Program-made: the position numbers and the translations under genes
From: Sisyra terminalis
Lineage: Eukaryota > Arthropoda > Insecta > Neuroptera > Sisyridae
DNA: 64,000 bases
Assembly (NCBI GenBank): GCA_958496175.1
Contig: OY292274.1
Span: 71,248,630-71,312,629 of the forward strand
Direction: 5' to 3'
Shown: piece by piece, positions 1 through 14,100 of the stretch
Numbering within the stretch: position 1 is the stretch's first letter
How the letters are laid out: each line of letters opens with the position of its first letter
Notes under the pieces: generated by a model
Told to the model about the DNA's origin: nothing
The model's input: only the letters and a program-made list of their open reading frames with translations
Databases searched by the model: none

Positions 1-3000
1 GTTAACCCACGGTTTTTTTTGCCAAAAATTTTTTTGTTTTGAAATTTAAAAAAATTGTTATATTATCGTTCTATACATTGTTACGAACCCGAAACTGCCT
101 TTGGTTCGAAAATCATCCCTTATATAACGATGGTACATGCAATTGCTGAAGATGCCTCATTCGTTTCTCCCTCTTAGTGGGAAGTGTTCATCCTATAAAC
201 CGCATTTTCAACCCTTAAACGTGGTTTGTTTTGGGAAAAATTTGCACAGCATGTACAGTTGGACTTACACTTTCGATTAGCGGTCTAAATAAATTTTTTT
301 TAATTTGACGGTTTTCGTGAAAAATCAACGATGGTTAACCCACGGTTTTTTTTTGCCAAAAATTTTTTTGTTTTGAAATTTAAAAAAATTGTTATATTTT
401 CGTTCTATACATTGTTACGAACCCGAAACTGCCTTTGGTTCGAAAATCAACCCTTATATAACGATGGTACATGCAATTGCTGAAGAAGCCACATTCGTCT
501 CTCCCTCTTAGTGGGAAGTGTTCATCCTATAAACCGCATTTTCAACCCTTAAACGTGGTTTGTTTTGGGAAAAATTTGCACAGCATGTACAGTTGGACTT
601 ACACTTTCGATTGCCGGTCTAAAAAAAATTTTTTTAATTTAACGGTTTTCGTGAAAAATCAACGATGGTTAACCCACGGTTTTTTTTGCCAAAAATTTTT
701 TTGTTTTGAAATTTAAAAAAATTGTTATATTATCGTTCTATACATTGTTACGAACCCGAAACTGCCTTTGGTTCGAAAATCATCCCTTATATAACGATGG
801 TACATGCAATTGCTGAAGAAGCCTCATTCGTTTCTCCCTCTTAGTGGGAAGTGTTCATCCTATAAACCGCATTTTCAACCCTTAAACGTGGTTTGTTTTG
901 GGAAAAATTTGCACACCATGTACAGTTGGACTTACACTTTCGACTGGCGGTCTAAAAAAAATTTTTTTAATTTAACGGTTTTCGTGAAAAATCAACGATG
1001 GTTAACCCACGGTTTTTTTTGCCAAAAATTTTTTTGTTTTGAAATTTAAAAAAATTGTTATATTATCGTTCTATACATTGTTACGAACCCGAAACTGCCT
1101 TTGGTTCGAAAATCATCCCTTATATAACGATGGTACATGCAATTGCTGAAGATGCCTCATTCGTTTCTCCCTCTTAGTGGGAAGTGTTCATCCTATAAAC
1201 CGCATTTTCAACCCTTAAACGTGGTTTGTTTTGGGAAAAATTTGCACAGCATGTACAGTTGGACTTACACTTTCGATTAGCGGTCTAAATAAATTTTTTT
1301 TAATTTGACGGTTTTCGTGAAAAATCAACGATGGTTAACCCACGGTTTTTTTTTGCCTAAAATTTTTTTGTTTCGAAATCGAAAAAAATTGTTATATTAT
1401 CATTCTATACATTCTTACGAAACCGAAACTGCCTTTGGTTCGAAAATCATCCCTTATATAACGATGGTACATGCAATTGCTGAAGAAGCCTCATTCGTTT
1501 CTCCCTCTTAGTGGGAAGTGTTCATCCTATAAACCGCATTTTCAACCCTTAAACGTGGTTTGTTTTGGGAAAAATTTGCACACCATGTACAGTTGGACTT
1601 ACACTTTCGACTGGCGGTCTAAAAAAAATTTTTTTAATTTAACGGTTTTCGTGAAAAATCAACGATGGTTAACCCACGGTTTTTTTTGCCAAAAATTTTT
1701 TTGTTTTGAAATTTAAAAAAATTGTTATATTATCGTTCTATACATTGTTACGAACCCGAAACTGCCTTTGGTTCGAAAATCATCCCTTATATAACGATGG
1801 TACATGCAATTGCTGAAGAAGCCTCATTCGTTTCTCCCTCTTAGTGGGAAGTGTTCATCCTATAAACCGCATTTTCAACCCTTAAACGTGGTTTGTTTTG
1901 GGAAAAATTTGCACAGCATGTACAGTTGGACTTACACTTTCGATTAGCGGTCTAAATAAATTTTTTTTAATTTGACGGTTTTCGTGAAAAATCAACGATG
2001 GTTAACCCACGGTTTTTTTTTGCCTAAAATTTTTTTGTTTCGAAATCGAAAAAAATTGTTATATTATCATTCTATACATTCTTACGAACCCGAAACTGCC
2101 TTTGGTTCGAAAATCATCCCTTATATAACGATGGTACATGCAATTGCTGAAGAAGCCACATTCGTTTCTCCCTCTTAGTGGGATGTGTTCATCCTATAAA
2201 CCGCATTTTCAACCCTTAAACGTGGTTTGTTTTGGGAAAAATTTGCACACCATGTACAGTTGGACTTACACTTTCGACTGGCGGTCTAAAAAAAATTTTT
2301 TTAATTTAACGGTTTTCGTGAAAAATCAACGATGGTTAACCCACGGTTTTTTTTTCCAAAAATTTTTTTGTTTTGAAATTTAAAAAAATTGTTATATTAT
2401 CGTTCTATACATTGTTACGAACCCGAAACTGCCTTTGGTTCGAAAATCATCCCTTATATAACGATGGTACATGCAATTGCTGAAGAAGCCACATTCGTCT
2501 CTCCCTCTTAGTGGGAAGTGTTCATCCTATAAACCGCATTTTCAACCCTTAAACGTGGTTTGTTTTGGGAAAAATTTGCACAGCATGTACAGTTGGACTT
2601 ACACTTTCGATTAGCGGTCTAAATAAATTTTTTTTAATTTGACGGTTTTCGTGAAAAATCAACGATGGTTAACCCACGGTTTTTTTTTGCCTAAAATTTT
2701 TTTGTTTCGAAATCGAAAAAAATTGTTATATTATCATTCTATACATTCTTACGAACCCGAAACTGCCTTTGGTTCGAAAATCATCCCTTATATAACGATG
2801 GTACATGCAATTGCTGAAGAAGCCACATTCGTTTCTCCCTCTTAGTGGGAAGTGTTCATCCTATAAACCGCATTTTCAACCCTTAAACGTGGTTTGTTTT
2901 GGGAAAAATTTGCACACCATGTACAGTTGGACTTACACTTTCGATTGCCGGTCTAAAAAATTTTTTTTTAATTTAACGGTTTTCGTGAAAAATCAACGAT

Positions 3001-5110
3001 GGTTAACCCACGGTTTTTTTTTGCCTAAAATTTTTTTGTTTCGAAATCGAAAAAAATTGTTATATTATCATTCTATACATTCTTACGAACCCGAAACGGC
3101 CTTTGGTTCGAAAATCAACCCTTATATAACGATGGTACATGCAATTGCTGAAGAAGCCACATTCGTCTCTCCCTCTTAGTGGGGAGTGTTCATCCTATAA
3201 ACCGCATTTTCAACCCTTAAACGTGGTTTGTTTTGGGAAAAATTTGCACAGCATGTACAGTTGGACTTACCCTTTCGATTGCCGGTCTAAAAAAAATTTT
3301 TTTAATTTAACGGTTTTCGTGAAAAATCAACGATGGTTAACCCACGGTTTTTTTTTGCCTAAAATTTTTTTGTTTCGAAATCGAAAAAAATTGTTATATT
3401 ATCGTTCTATACATTGTTACGAACCCGAAACTGCCTTTGGTTCGAAAATCATCCCTTATATAACGATGGTACATGCAATTGCTGAAGAAGCCACATTCGT
3501 TTCTCCCTCTTAGTGGGAAGTGTTCATCCTATAAACCGCATTTTCAACCCTTAAACGTGGTTTGTTTTGGGAAAAATTTTCACACCATGTACAGTTGGAC
3601 TTACACTTTCGACTGGCGGTCTAAAAAAAATTTTTTTAATTTAACGGTTTTCGTGAAAAATCAACGATGGTTAACCCACGGTTTTTTTTTGCCTAAAATT
3701 TTTTTGTTTCGAAATCGAAAAAAATTGTTATATTATCGTTCTATACATTGTTACGAACCCGAAACTGCCTTTGGTTCGAAAATCAACCCTTATATAACGA
3801 TGGTACATGCAATTGCTGAAGAAGCCACATTCGTCTCTCCCTCTTAGTGGGAAGTGTTCATCCTATAAACCGCATTTTCAACCCTTAAACGTGGTTTGTT
3901 TTGGGAAAAATTTGCACAGCATGTACAGTTGGACTTACCCTTTCGATTGCCGGTCTAAAAAAAATTTTTTTAATTTAACGGTTTTCGTGAAAAATCAACG
4001 ATGGTTAACCCACGGTTTTTTTTGCCAAAAATTTTTTTGTTTTGAAATTTAAAAAAATTGTTATATTATCGTTCTATACATTGTTACGAACCCGAAACTG
4101 CCTTTGGTTCGAAAATCATCCCTTATATAACGATGGTACATGCAATTGCTGAAGAAGCCACATTCGTCTCTCCCTCTTAGTGGGAAGTGTTCATCCTATA
4201 AACCGCATTTTCAACCCTTAAACGTGGTTTGTTTTGGGATAAATTTGCACAGCATGTACAGTTGGACTTACACTTTCGATTAGCGGTCTAAAAAAATTTT
4301 TTTTAATTTGACGGTTTTCGTGAAAAATCAACGATGGTTAACCCACGGTTTTTTTTTGCCTAAAATTTTTTTGTTTCGAAATCGAAAAAAATTGTTATAT
4401 TATCGTTCTATACATTGTTACGAACCCGAAACTGCCTTTGGTTCGAAAATCATCCCTTATATAACGATGGTACATGCAATTGCTGAAGAAGCCACATTCG
4501 TTTCTCCCTCTTAGTGGGAAGTGTTCATCCTATAAACCGCATTTTCAACCCTTAAACGTGGTTTGTTTTGGGAAAAATTTTCACACCATGTACAGTTGGA
4601 CTTACACTTTCGACTGGCGGTCTAAAAAAAATTTTTTTAATTTAACGGTTTTCGTGAAAAATCAACGATGTTTAACCCATGGTTTTTTTTGCCAAAAATT
4701 TTTTTGTTTTGAAATTTAAAAAAATTGATATATTATCGTTCTATACATTGTTACGAACCCGAAACTGCCTTTGGTTCGAAAATCAACCCTTATATAACGA
4801 TGGTACATGCAATTGCTGAAGAAGCCACATTCGTCTCTCCCTCTTAGTGGGAAGTGTTCATCCTATAAACCGCATTTTCAACCCTTAAACGTGGTTTGTT
4901 TTGGGAAAAATTTTCACACCATGTACAGTTGGACTTACACTTTCGACTGGCGGTCTAAAAAAAATTTTTTAATTTGACGGTTTTCGTGAAAAATCAACGA
5001 TGGTTAACCCACGGTTTTTTTTTGCCTAAAATTTTTTGGTTTCGAAATCGAAAAAAATTGTTATATTATCATTCTATACATTCTTACGAACCCGAAACTG
5101 CCTTTGGTTC
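1..5110. repeat. 333-334 bp satellite array, block with dimeric/trimeric higher-order repeats
   Basis: Head-to-tail monomers of 333-334 bp. Landmarks recur once per unit, such as GTTAACCCACGG, TTATATAACGATGGTACATG and GGGAAAAATTTGCACAGCATG. Two monomer types alternate here: one has CACACCATG plus GACTGGCGG, the other has CACAGCATG plus GATTAGCGG. This gives a roughly 667 bp dimer period (same-type landmarks near 804, 1471, 2138 and 2805). Bases 1-340 recur almost unchanged at 1001-1340, a 1000 bp trimer step. The array runs off the left edge, so its true size is unknown. Open frames of up to 124 codons recur in each unit, but the unit length usually is not a multiple of three and the frames show no independent coding signature. 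Confidence 0.97.
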
Positions 5111-8100
5111 GAAAATCATCCCTCATATAACGATGGTACATGCAATTGCTGAAGAAGCCACATTCGTCTCTCCCTCTTAGTGGGAAGTGTTCATCCTATA
5201 AACCGCATTTTCAACCCTTAAACGAGGTTTGTTTTGGGAAAAATTTGCACAGCATGTACAGTTGGACTTACACTTTCGATTGCCGGTCTAAAAAAATTTT
5301 TTTTAATTTAACGCATTTCGTGAAAAATCAACGATGGTTAACCCACGGTTTTTTTTTGCCTAAAATTTTTTTGTTTTGAAATTTAAAAAAATTGTTATAT
5401 TATCATTCTATACATTCTTACGAACCCGAAACTGCCTTTGGTTCGAAAATCATCCCTTATATAACGATGGTACATGCAATTGCTGAAGAAGCCACATTCG
5501 TCTCTCCCTCTTAGTGGGAAGTGTTCATCCTATAAACCGCATTTTCAACCCTTAAACGTGGTTTGTTTTGGGAAAAATTTGCACAGCATGTACAGTTGGA
5601 CTTACACTTTCGATTGCCGGTCTAAAAAAAATTTTTTTTATTTTAACGGTTTTCGTGAAAAATCAACGATGGTTAACCCACGGTTTTTTTTGGCCTAAAA
5701 TTTTTTTGTTTCGAAATCGAAAAAAATTGTTATATTATCGTCCTATACATTGTTACGAACCCGAAACTGCCTTTGGTTCGAAAATCATCCCTTATATAAC
5801 GATGGTACATGCAATTGCTGAAGAAGTCACATTCGTCTCTCCCTCTTAGTGGGAAGTGTTCATCCTATAAACCGCATTTTCAACCCTTAAACGTGGTTTG
5901 TTTTGGGAAAAATTTGCACAGCATGTACAGTTGGACTTACACTTTCGATTGCCGGTCTAAAAAAAATTTTTTTAATTTGACGGTTTTCGTGAAAAATCAA
6001 TGATGGTTATCCCACGGTTTTTTATTGCCTAAAATTTTTTTGTTTTGAAATTTAAAAAAATTGTTATATTATCATTCTATACATTCTTACGAACCCGTAA
6101 CTGCCTTTGGTTCGAAAATCATCCCTTATATAACGATGGTACATGCAATTGCTGAAGAAGCCACATTCGTCTCTCCCTCTTAGTGGGAAGTGTTCATCCT
6201 ATAAACCGCATTTTCAACCCTTAAACGTGGTTTGTTTTGGGAAAAATTTGCACAGCATGTACAGTTGGACTTACACTTTCGATTGCCGGTCTAAAAAAAT
6301 TTTTTTTAATTTGACGGTTTTCGTGAAAAATCAACGATGGTTAACCCACGGTTTTTTTTTGCCTGAAATTTTTTTGTTTTGAAATTTAAAAAAATTGTTA
6401 TAATATCGTTCTATACATTGTTACGAACCCGAAACTGCCTTTGGTTCGAAAATCATCCCTTATATAACGATGGTACATGCAATTGCTGAAGAAGCCACAT
6501 TCGTCTCTCCCTCTTAGTGGGAAGTGTTCATCCTATAAACCGCATTTTCAACCCTTAAACGTGGTTTGTTTTGGGAAAAATTTGCACAGCATGTACAGTT
6601 GGACTTACACTTTCGATTGCCGGTCTAAAAAAATTTTTTTTAATTTGACGGTTTTCGTGAAAAATCAACGATGGTTAACCCACGGTTTTTTTTTGCCTGA
6701 AATTTTTTTGTTTTGAAATTTAAAAAAATTGTTATAATATCGTTCTATACATTGTTACGAACCCGAAACTGCCTTTGGTTCGAAAATCATCCCTTATATA
6801 ACGATGGTACATGCAATTGCTGAAGAAGCCACATTCGTCTCTCCCTCTTAGTGGGAAGTGTTCATCCTATAAACCGCATTTTCAACCCTTAAACGTGGTT
6901 TGTTTTGGGAAAAATTTGCACAGCATGTACAGTTGGACTTACACTTTCGATTGGCTGTCTAAAAAAATTTTTTTTAATTTGACGGTTTTCGTGAAAAATC
7001 AACGATGGTTAACCCACGGTTTTTTTTTGCCTTAAATTTTTTTGTTTTGAAATTTAAAAAAATTGTTATAATATCGTTCTATACATTGTTACGAACCCGA
7101 AACTGCCTTTGGTTCGAAAATCATCCCTTATATAACGATGGTACATGCAATTGCTGAAGAAGCCACATTCGTCTCTCCCTCTTAGTGGGAAGTGTTCATC
7201 CTATAAACCGCATTTTCAACCCTTAAACGTGGTTTGTTTTGGGAAAAATTTGCACAGCATGTACAGTTGGACTTACACTTTCGATTGCCGGTCTAAAAAA
7301 ATTTTTTTTAATTTGACGGTTTTCGTGAAAAATCAACGATGGTTAACCCACGGTTTTTTTTTGCCTAAAATTTTTTTGTTTTGAAATTTAAAAAAATTGT
7401 TATATTATCATTCTATACATTCTTACGAACCCGAAACTGCCTTTGGTTCGAAAATCATCCCTTATATAACGATGGTACATGCAATTGCTGAAGAAGCCAC
7501 ATTCGTCTCTCCCTCTTAGTGGGAAGTGTTCATCCTATAAACCGCATTTTCAACCCTTAAACGTGGTTTGTTTTGGGAAAAATTTGCACAGCATGTACAG
7601 TTGGACTTACACTTTCGATTGCCGGTCTAAAAAAATTTTTTTTAATTTGACGGTTTTCGTGAAAAATCAACGATGGTTAACCCACGGTTTTTTTTTGCCT
7701 GAAATTTTTTTGTTTTGAAATTTAAAAAAATTGTTATAATATCGTTCTATACATTGTTACGAACCCGAAACTGCCTTTGGTTCGAAAATCATCCCTTATA
7801 TAACGATGGTACATGCAATTGCTGAAGAAGCCACATTCGTCTCTCCCTCTTAGTGGGAAGTGTTCATCCTATAAACCGCATTTTCAACCCTTAAACGTGG
7901 TTTGTTTTGGGAAAAATTTGCACAGCATGTACAGTTGGACTTACACTTTCGATTGCCGGTCTAAAAAAATTTTTTTTAATTTGACGGTTTTCGTGAAAAA
8001 TCAACGATGGTTAACCCACGGTTTTTTTTTGCCTGAAATTTTTTTGTTTTGAAATTTAAAAAAATTGTTATAATATCGTTCTATACATTGTTACGAACCC

Positions 8101-10689
8101 GAAACTGCCTTTGGTTCGAAAATCATCCCTTATATAACGATGGTACATGCAATTGCTGAAGAAGCCACATTCGTCTCTCCCTCTTAGTGGGAAGTGTTCA
8201 TCCTATAAACCGCATTTTCAACCCTTAAACGTGGTTTGTTTTGGGAAAAATTTGCACAGCATGTACAGTTGGACTTACACTTTCGATTGCCGGTCTAAAA
8301 AAATTTTTTTTAATTTGACGGTTTTCGTGAAAAATCAACGATGGTTAACCCACGGTTTTTTTTTGCCTGAAATTTTTTTGTTTTGAAATTTAAAAAAATT
8401 GTTATAATATCGTTCTATACATTGTTACGAACCCGAAACTGCCTTTGGTTCGAAAATCATCCCTTATATAACGATGGTACATGCAATTGCTGAAGAAGCC
8501 ACATTCGTCTCTCCCTCTTAGTGGGAAGTGTTCATCCTATAAACCGCATTTTCAACCCTTAAACGTGGTTTGTTTTGGGAAAAATTTGCACAGCATGTAC
8601 AGTTGGACTTACACTTTCGATTAGCGGTCTAAAAAAATTTTTTTTAATTTGACGGTTTTCGTGAAAAATCAACGATGGTTAACCCACGGTTTTTTTTTGC
8701 CTGAAATTTTTTTGTTTTGAAATTTAAAAAAATTGTTATAATATCGTTCTATACATTGTTACGAACCCGAAACTGCCTTTGGTTCGAAAATCATCCCTTA
8801 TATAACGATGGTACATGCAATTGCTGAAGAAGCCACATTCGTCTCTCCCTCTTAGTGGGAAGTGTTCATCCTATAAACCGCATTTTCAACCCTTAAACGT
8901 GGTTTGTTTTGGGAAAAATTTGCACAGCATGTACAGTTGGACTTACACTTTCGATTGCCGGTCTAAAAAAATTTTTTTTAATTTGACGGTTTTCGTGAAA
9001 AATCAACGATGGTTAACCCACGGTTTTTTTTGGCCTATAATTTTTTTGTTTCGAAATCGAAAAAAATTGTTATAATATCGTTCTATACATTGTTACGAAC
9101 CCGAAACTGCCTTTGGTTCGAAAATCATCCCTTATATAACGATGGTACATGCAATTGCTGAAGAAGCCACATTCGTCTCTCCCTCATAGTGGGAAGTGTT
9201 CATCCTATAAACCGCATTTTCAACCCTTAAACGTGGTTTGTTTTGGGAAAAATTTGCACAGCATGTACAGTTGGACTTAACTTTCGATTAGCGGTCTAAA
9301 AAAAATTTTTTTAATTTGACGGTTTTCGTGAAAAATCAACGATGGTTAACCCACGGTTTTTTTTGGCCTATAATTTTTTTGTTTCGAAATCGAAAAAAAT
9401 TGTTATATTATCATTCTATACATTCTTACGAACCCGAAACTGCCTTTGGTTCGAAAATCATCCCTTATATAACGATGGTACATGCAATTGCTGAAGAAGC
9501 CACATTCGTCTCTCCCTCTTAGTGGGAAGTGTTCATCCTATAAACCGCATTTTCAACCCTTAAACGTGGTTTGTTTTGGGAAAAATTTGCACAGCATGTA
9601 CAGTTGGACTTACACTTTCGATTGCCGGTCTAAAAAAAATTTTTTTAATTTAACGGTTTTCGTGAAAAATCAACGATGGTTAACCCACGGTTTTTTTTGG
9701 CCTATAATTTTTTTGTTTCGAAATCGAAAAAAATTGTTATAATATCGTTCTATACATTGTTACGAACCCGAAACTGCCTTTGGTTCGAAAATCATCCCTT
9801 ATATAACGATGGTACATGCAATTGCTGACGAAGCCACATTCGTCTCTCCCTCTTAGTGGGAAGTGTTCATCCTATAAACCGCATTTTCAACCCTTAAACG
9901 TGGTTTGTTTAGGGAAAAATTTGCACAGCATGTACAGTTGGACTTACACTTTCGATTGCCGGTCTAAAAAAATTTTTTTAAATTTGACGGTTTTCGTGAA
10001 AAATCAACGATGGTTAACCCACGGTTTTTTTTTGCCTAAAATTTTTTTGTTTTGAAATTTAAAAAAATTGTTATAATATCGTTCTATACATTGTTACGAA
10101 CACGAAACTGCCTTTGGTTCGAAAATCATCCCTTATATAACGATGGTACATGCAATTGCTGAAGAAGCCACATTCGTCTCTCCCTCATAGTGGGAAGTGT
10201 TCATCCTATAAACCGCATTTTCAACCCTTAAACGTGGTTTGTTTTGGGAAAAATTTGCACAGCATGTACAGTTGGACTTACACTTTCGATTAGCGGTCTA
10301 AAAAATTTTTTTTTAATTTGACGGTTTTCGTGAAAAATCAACGATGGTTAACCCACGGTTTTTTATTGCCTAAAATTTTTTTGTTTTGAAATCAAAAACA
10401 ATTGTTATATTATCGTTTTATACATTGTTACGAACCCGAAACTGCCTTTGGTTCGAAAATCATCCCTTATATAACGATGGTACATGCAATTGCTGAAGAA
10501 GCCACATTCGTCTCTCCCTCTTAGTGGGAAGTGTTCATCCTATAAACCGCATTTTCAACCCTTAAACGTGGTTTGTTTTGGGAAAAATTTGCACAGCATG
10601 TACAGTTGGACTTATACTTTCGATTGGCGGCCTAAAAAAAATTTTTTTAATTTGACGATTTTCGTGGAAAATCAACAATGGTTAACTAA
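5111..10689. repeat. 334 bp satellite array, homogenised monomeric block
   Basis: This continues the same satellite. Neighbouring units here are nearly identical and the spacing is a constant 334 bp (unit landmarks at 5474, 6143, 6477, 6811, 7145, 7479, 7813, 8147). Differences are mostly one or two bases or A/T-tract length. That pattern fits recent local homogenisation by unequal crossing-over or gene conversion. A rarer sub-variant with a CATAGTGGG change appears near 9183 and 10186 and again near 14095, linking this block to the one at 11141-15265. Confidence 0.97.
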
Positions 10690-11140
10690 CGGTTTTTTTT
10701 TCGAATATTGGTTTGGTTTCGATTGGAAAATAATTTGTATATTATCGTTAAAAACCTTTTTGCGAAACCACAGTTGTAAAAATGATTAATATTTGAAACT
10801 TCGTGCGTAATATTTTGACCGTAAGGTACCGCACTCTATGTCAAAATAAAATAAGTGAACTAAAGGCTTCATATACATATCACACAGATGGCGTGACATT
10901 TTTAGCCAGGATTTAAACATCAAAATGTCATAATTTTAAAAAATATCCAAACAAAATTGCAAAGTTCAGACAAAATTGCAAAAGCATAATCCGATAATTG
11001 GGATGGTTATTTGATGAATATTACGAAATGCATAATAAGAAATGCATACCACAAATGTAATTGTTGAACAAGTCACGTTCGGCTCTCCCTCTGAGTGGGC
11101 GGAATTCATCCCTTAAACCGCGTTTTCATCCCTAAAACGT
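10690..11140. repeat. Non-satellite spacer segment inside the array, copy 1
   Basis: The satellite sequence stops just after GTTAACTAACGG and is replaced by about 450 bp of other AT-rich DNA. This includes TTGACCGTAAGGTACCGCAC and CACACAGATGGCGTGACA. It then re-enters a diverged satellite unit at CTCTCCCTCTGAGTGGG. Nearly the same segment lies 4576 bp further on. The segment has no coding potential that I recognise. Confidence 0.9.
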
Positions 11141-14100
11141 GGTTTGTTTTGGGAAAAATTTGCACAGCATGTACAGTTGGACTTACACTTTCGATTGCCG
11201 GTCTAAAAAAAAAATTTTTAATTTGACGGTTTTCGTGAAAAATCAACGATGGTTAACCCACGGTTTTTTATTGCTTAAAATTTTTTTGTTTTGAAATCAA
11301 AAACAATTGTTATATTATCATTCTATACATTCTTACGAACCCGAAACTGCCTTTGGTTCGAAAATCATCCCTTATATAACGAAGGTACATGCAATTTCTG
11401 AAGAAGCCACATTCGTCTCTCCCTCTTAGTGGGAAGTGTTCATCCTATAAACCGCATTTTCAACCCTTAAACGTGGTTTGTTTTGGGAAAAATTTGCACA
11501 GCATGTACAGTTGGACTTACACTTTCGATTGCCGGTCTAAAAAAATTTTTTTTAATTTGACGGTTTTCGTGAAAAATCAACGATGGTTAACCCACGGTTT
11601 TTTTTTGCCTGAAATTTTTTTGTTTTGAAATTTAAAAAAATTGTTATAATATCGTTCTATACATTGTTACGAACCCGAAACTGCCTTTGGTTCGAAAATC
11701 ATCCCTTATATAACGATGGTACATGCAATTGCTGAAGAAGCCACATTCGTCTCTCCCTCTTAGTGGGAAGTGTTCATCCTACAAACCGCATTTTCAACCC
11801 TTAAACGTGGTTTGTTTTGGGAAAAATTTGCACAGCATGTACAGTTGGACTTACACTTTCGATTGCCGGTCTAAAAAAAAAATTTTTAATTTGACGGTTT
11901 TCGTGAAAAATCAACGATGGTTAACCCACGGTTTTTTTTTGCCTAAAATTTTTTTGTTTTGAAATTTAAAAAAATTGTTATATTATCATTCTATACATTC
12001 TTACGAACCCGAAACTGCCTTTGGTTCGAAAATCATCCCTTATATAACGATGGTACATGCAATTGCTGAAGAAGCCACATTCGTCTCTCCCTCTTAGTGG
12101 GAAGTGTTCATCCTATAAACCGCATTTTCAACCCTTAAACGTGGTTTGTTTTGGGAAAAATTTGCACAGCATGTACAGTTGGACTTACACTTTCGATTGC
12201 CGGTCTAAAATAAATTTTTTTAATTTGACGGTTTTCGTGAAAAATCAATGATGGTTATCCCACGGTTTTTTATTGCCTAAAATTTTTTTGTTTTGAAATT
12301 TAAAAAAATTGTTATATTATCATTCAATACATTCTTACGAACCCGAAACTGCCTTAGGTTCGAAAATCATCCCTTATATAACGATGGTACATGCAATTGC
12401 TGAAGAAGCCACATTCGTCTCTCCCTCTTAGTGGGAAGTGTTCATCCTATAAACCGCATTTTCAACCCTTAAACGTGGTTTGTTTTGGGAAAAATTTGCA
12501 CAGCATGTACAGTTGGACTTACACTTTCGATTGCCGGTCTAAAAAATTTTTTTTTAATTTGACGGTTTTCGTGAAAAATCAACGATGGTTAACCCACGGT
12601 TTTTTATTGCTTAAAATTTTTTTGTTTTGAAATCAAAAACAATTGTTATATTATCATTCTATACATTCTTACGAACCCGAAACTGCCTTTGGTTCGAAAA
12701 TCATCCCTTATATAACGAAGGTACATGCAATTTCTGAAGAAGCCACATTCGTCTCTCCCTCTTAGTGGGAAGTGTTCATCCTATAAACCGCATTTTCAAC
12801 CCTTAAACGTGGTTTGTTTTGGGAAAAATTTGCACAGCATGTACAGTTGGACTTACACTTTCGATTGCCGGTCTAAAAAAATTTTTTTTAATTTGACGGT
12901 TTTCGTGAAAAATCAACGATGGTTAACCCACGGTTTTTTTTGGCCTAAAATTTTTTTGTTTCGAAATCGAAAAAAATTGTTATATTATCGTCCTATACAT
13001 TGTTACGAACCCGAAACTGCCTTTGGTTCGAAAATCATCCCTTATATAACGATGGTACATGCAATTGCTGAAGAAGTCACATTCGTCTCTCCCTCTTAGT
13101 GGGAAGTGTTCATCCTATAAACCGCATTTTCAACCCTTAAACGTGGTTTGTTTTGGGAAAAATTTGCACAGCATGTACAGTTGGACTTACACTTTCGATT
13201 GCCGGTCTAAAAAAATTTTTTTTAATTTGACGGTTTTCGTGAAAAATCAACGATGGTTAACCCACGGTTTTTTTTTGCCTGAAATTTTTTTGTTTTGAAA
13301 TTTAAAAAAATTGTTATAATATCGTTCTATACATTGTTACGAACCCGAAACTGCCTTTGGTTCGAAAATCATCCCTTATATAACGATGGTACATGCAATT
13401 GCTGAAGAAGCCACATTCGTCTCTCCCTCTTAGTGGGAAGTGTTCATCCTACAAACCGCATTTTCAACCCTTAAACGTGGTTTGTTTTGGGAAAAATTTG
13501 CACAGCATGTACAGTTGGACTTACACTTTCGATTGCCGGTCTAAAAAAAATTTTTTTAATTTAACGGTTTTCGTGAAAAATCAACGATGGTTAACCCACG
13601 GTTTTTTTTGGCCTATAATTTTTTTGTTTCGAAATCGAAAAAAATTGTTATATTATCATTCTATACATTCTTACGAACCCGAAACTGCCTTTGGTTCGAA
13701 AATCATCCCTTATATAACGATGGTACATGCAATTGCTGAAGAAGCCACATTCGTCTCTCCCTCTTAGTGGGAAGTGTTCATCCTATAAACCGCATTTTCA
13801 ACCCTTAAACGTGGTTTGTTTTGGGAAAAATTTGCACAGCATGTACAGTTGGACTTACACTTTCGATTGGCGGTCTAAAAAAATTTTTTAATTTGACGGT
13901 TTTCGTGAAAAATCAACGATGGTTAACCCACGGTTTTTTTTTGCCTAAAATTTTTTTGTTTTGAAATTTAAAAAAATTGTTATAATATCGTTCTATACAT
14001 TGTTACGAACCCGAAACTGCCTTTGGTTCGAAAATCATCCCTTATATAACGATGGTACATGCAATTGCTGAAGAAGCCACATTCGTCTCTCCCTCATAGT

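Noticed and set aside
751..775. CENP-B box in the satellite monomer
   Set aside because: TTCG-containing stretches on both strands were compared with the CENP-B consensus and the required CGGG at the 3' side is missing.
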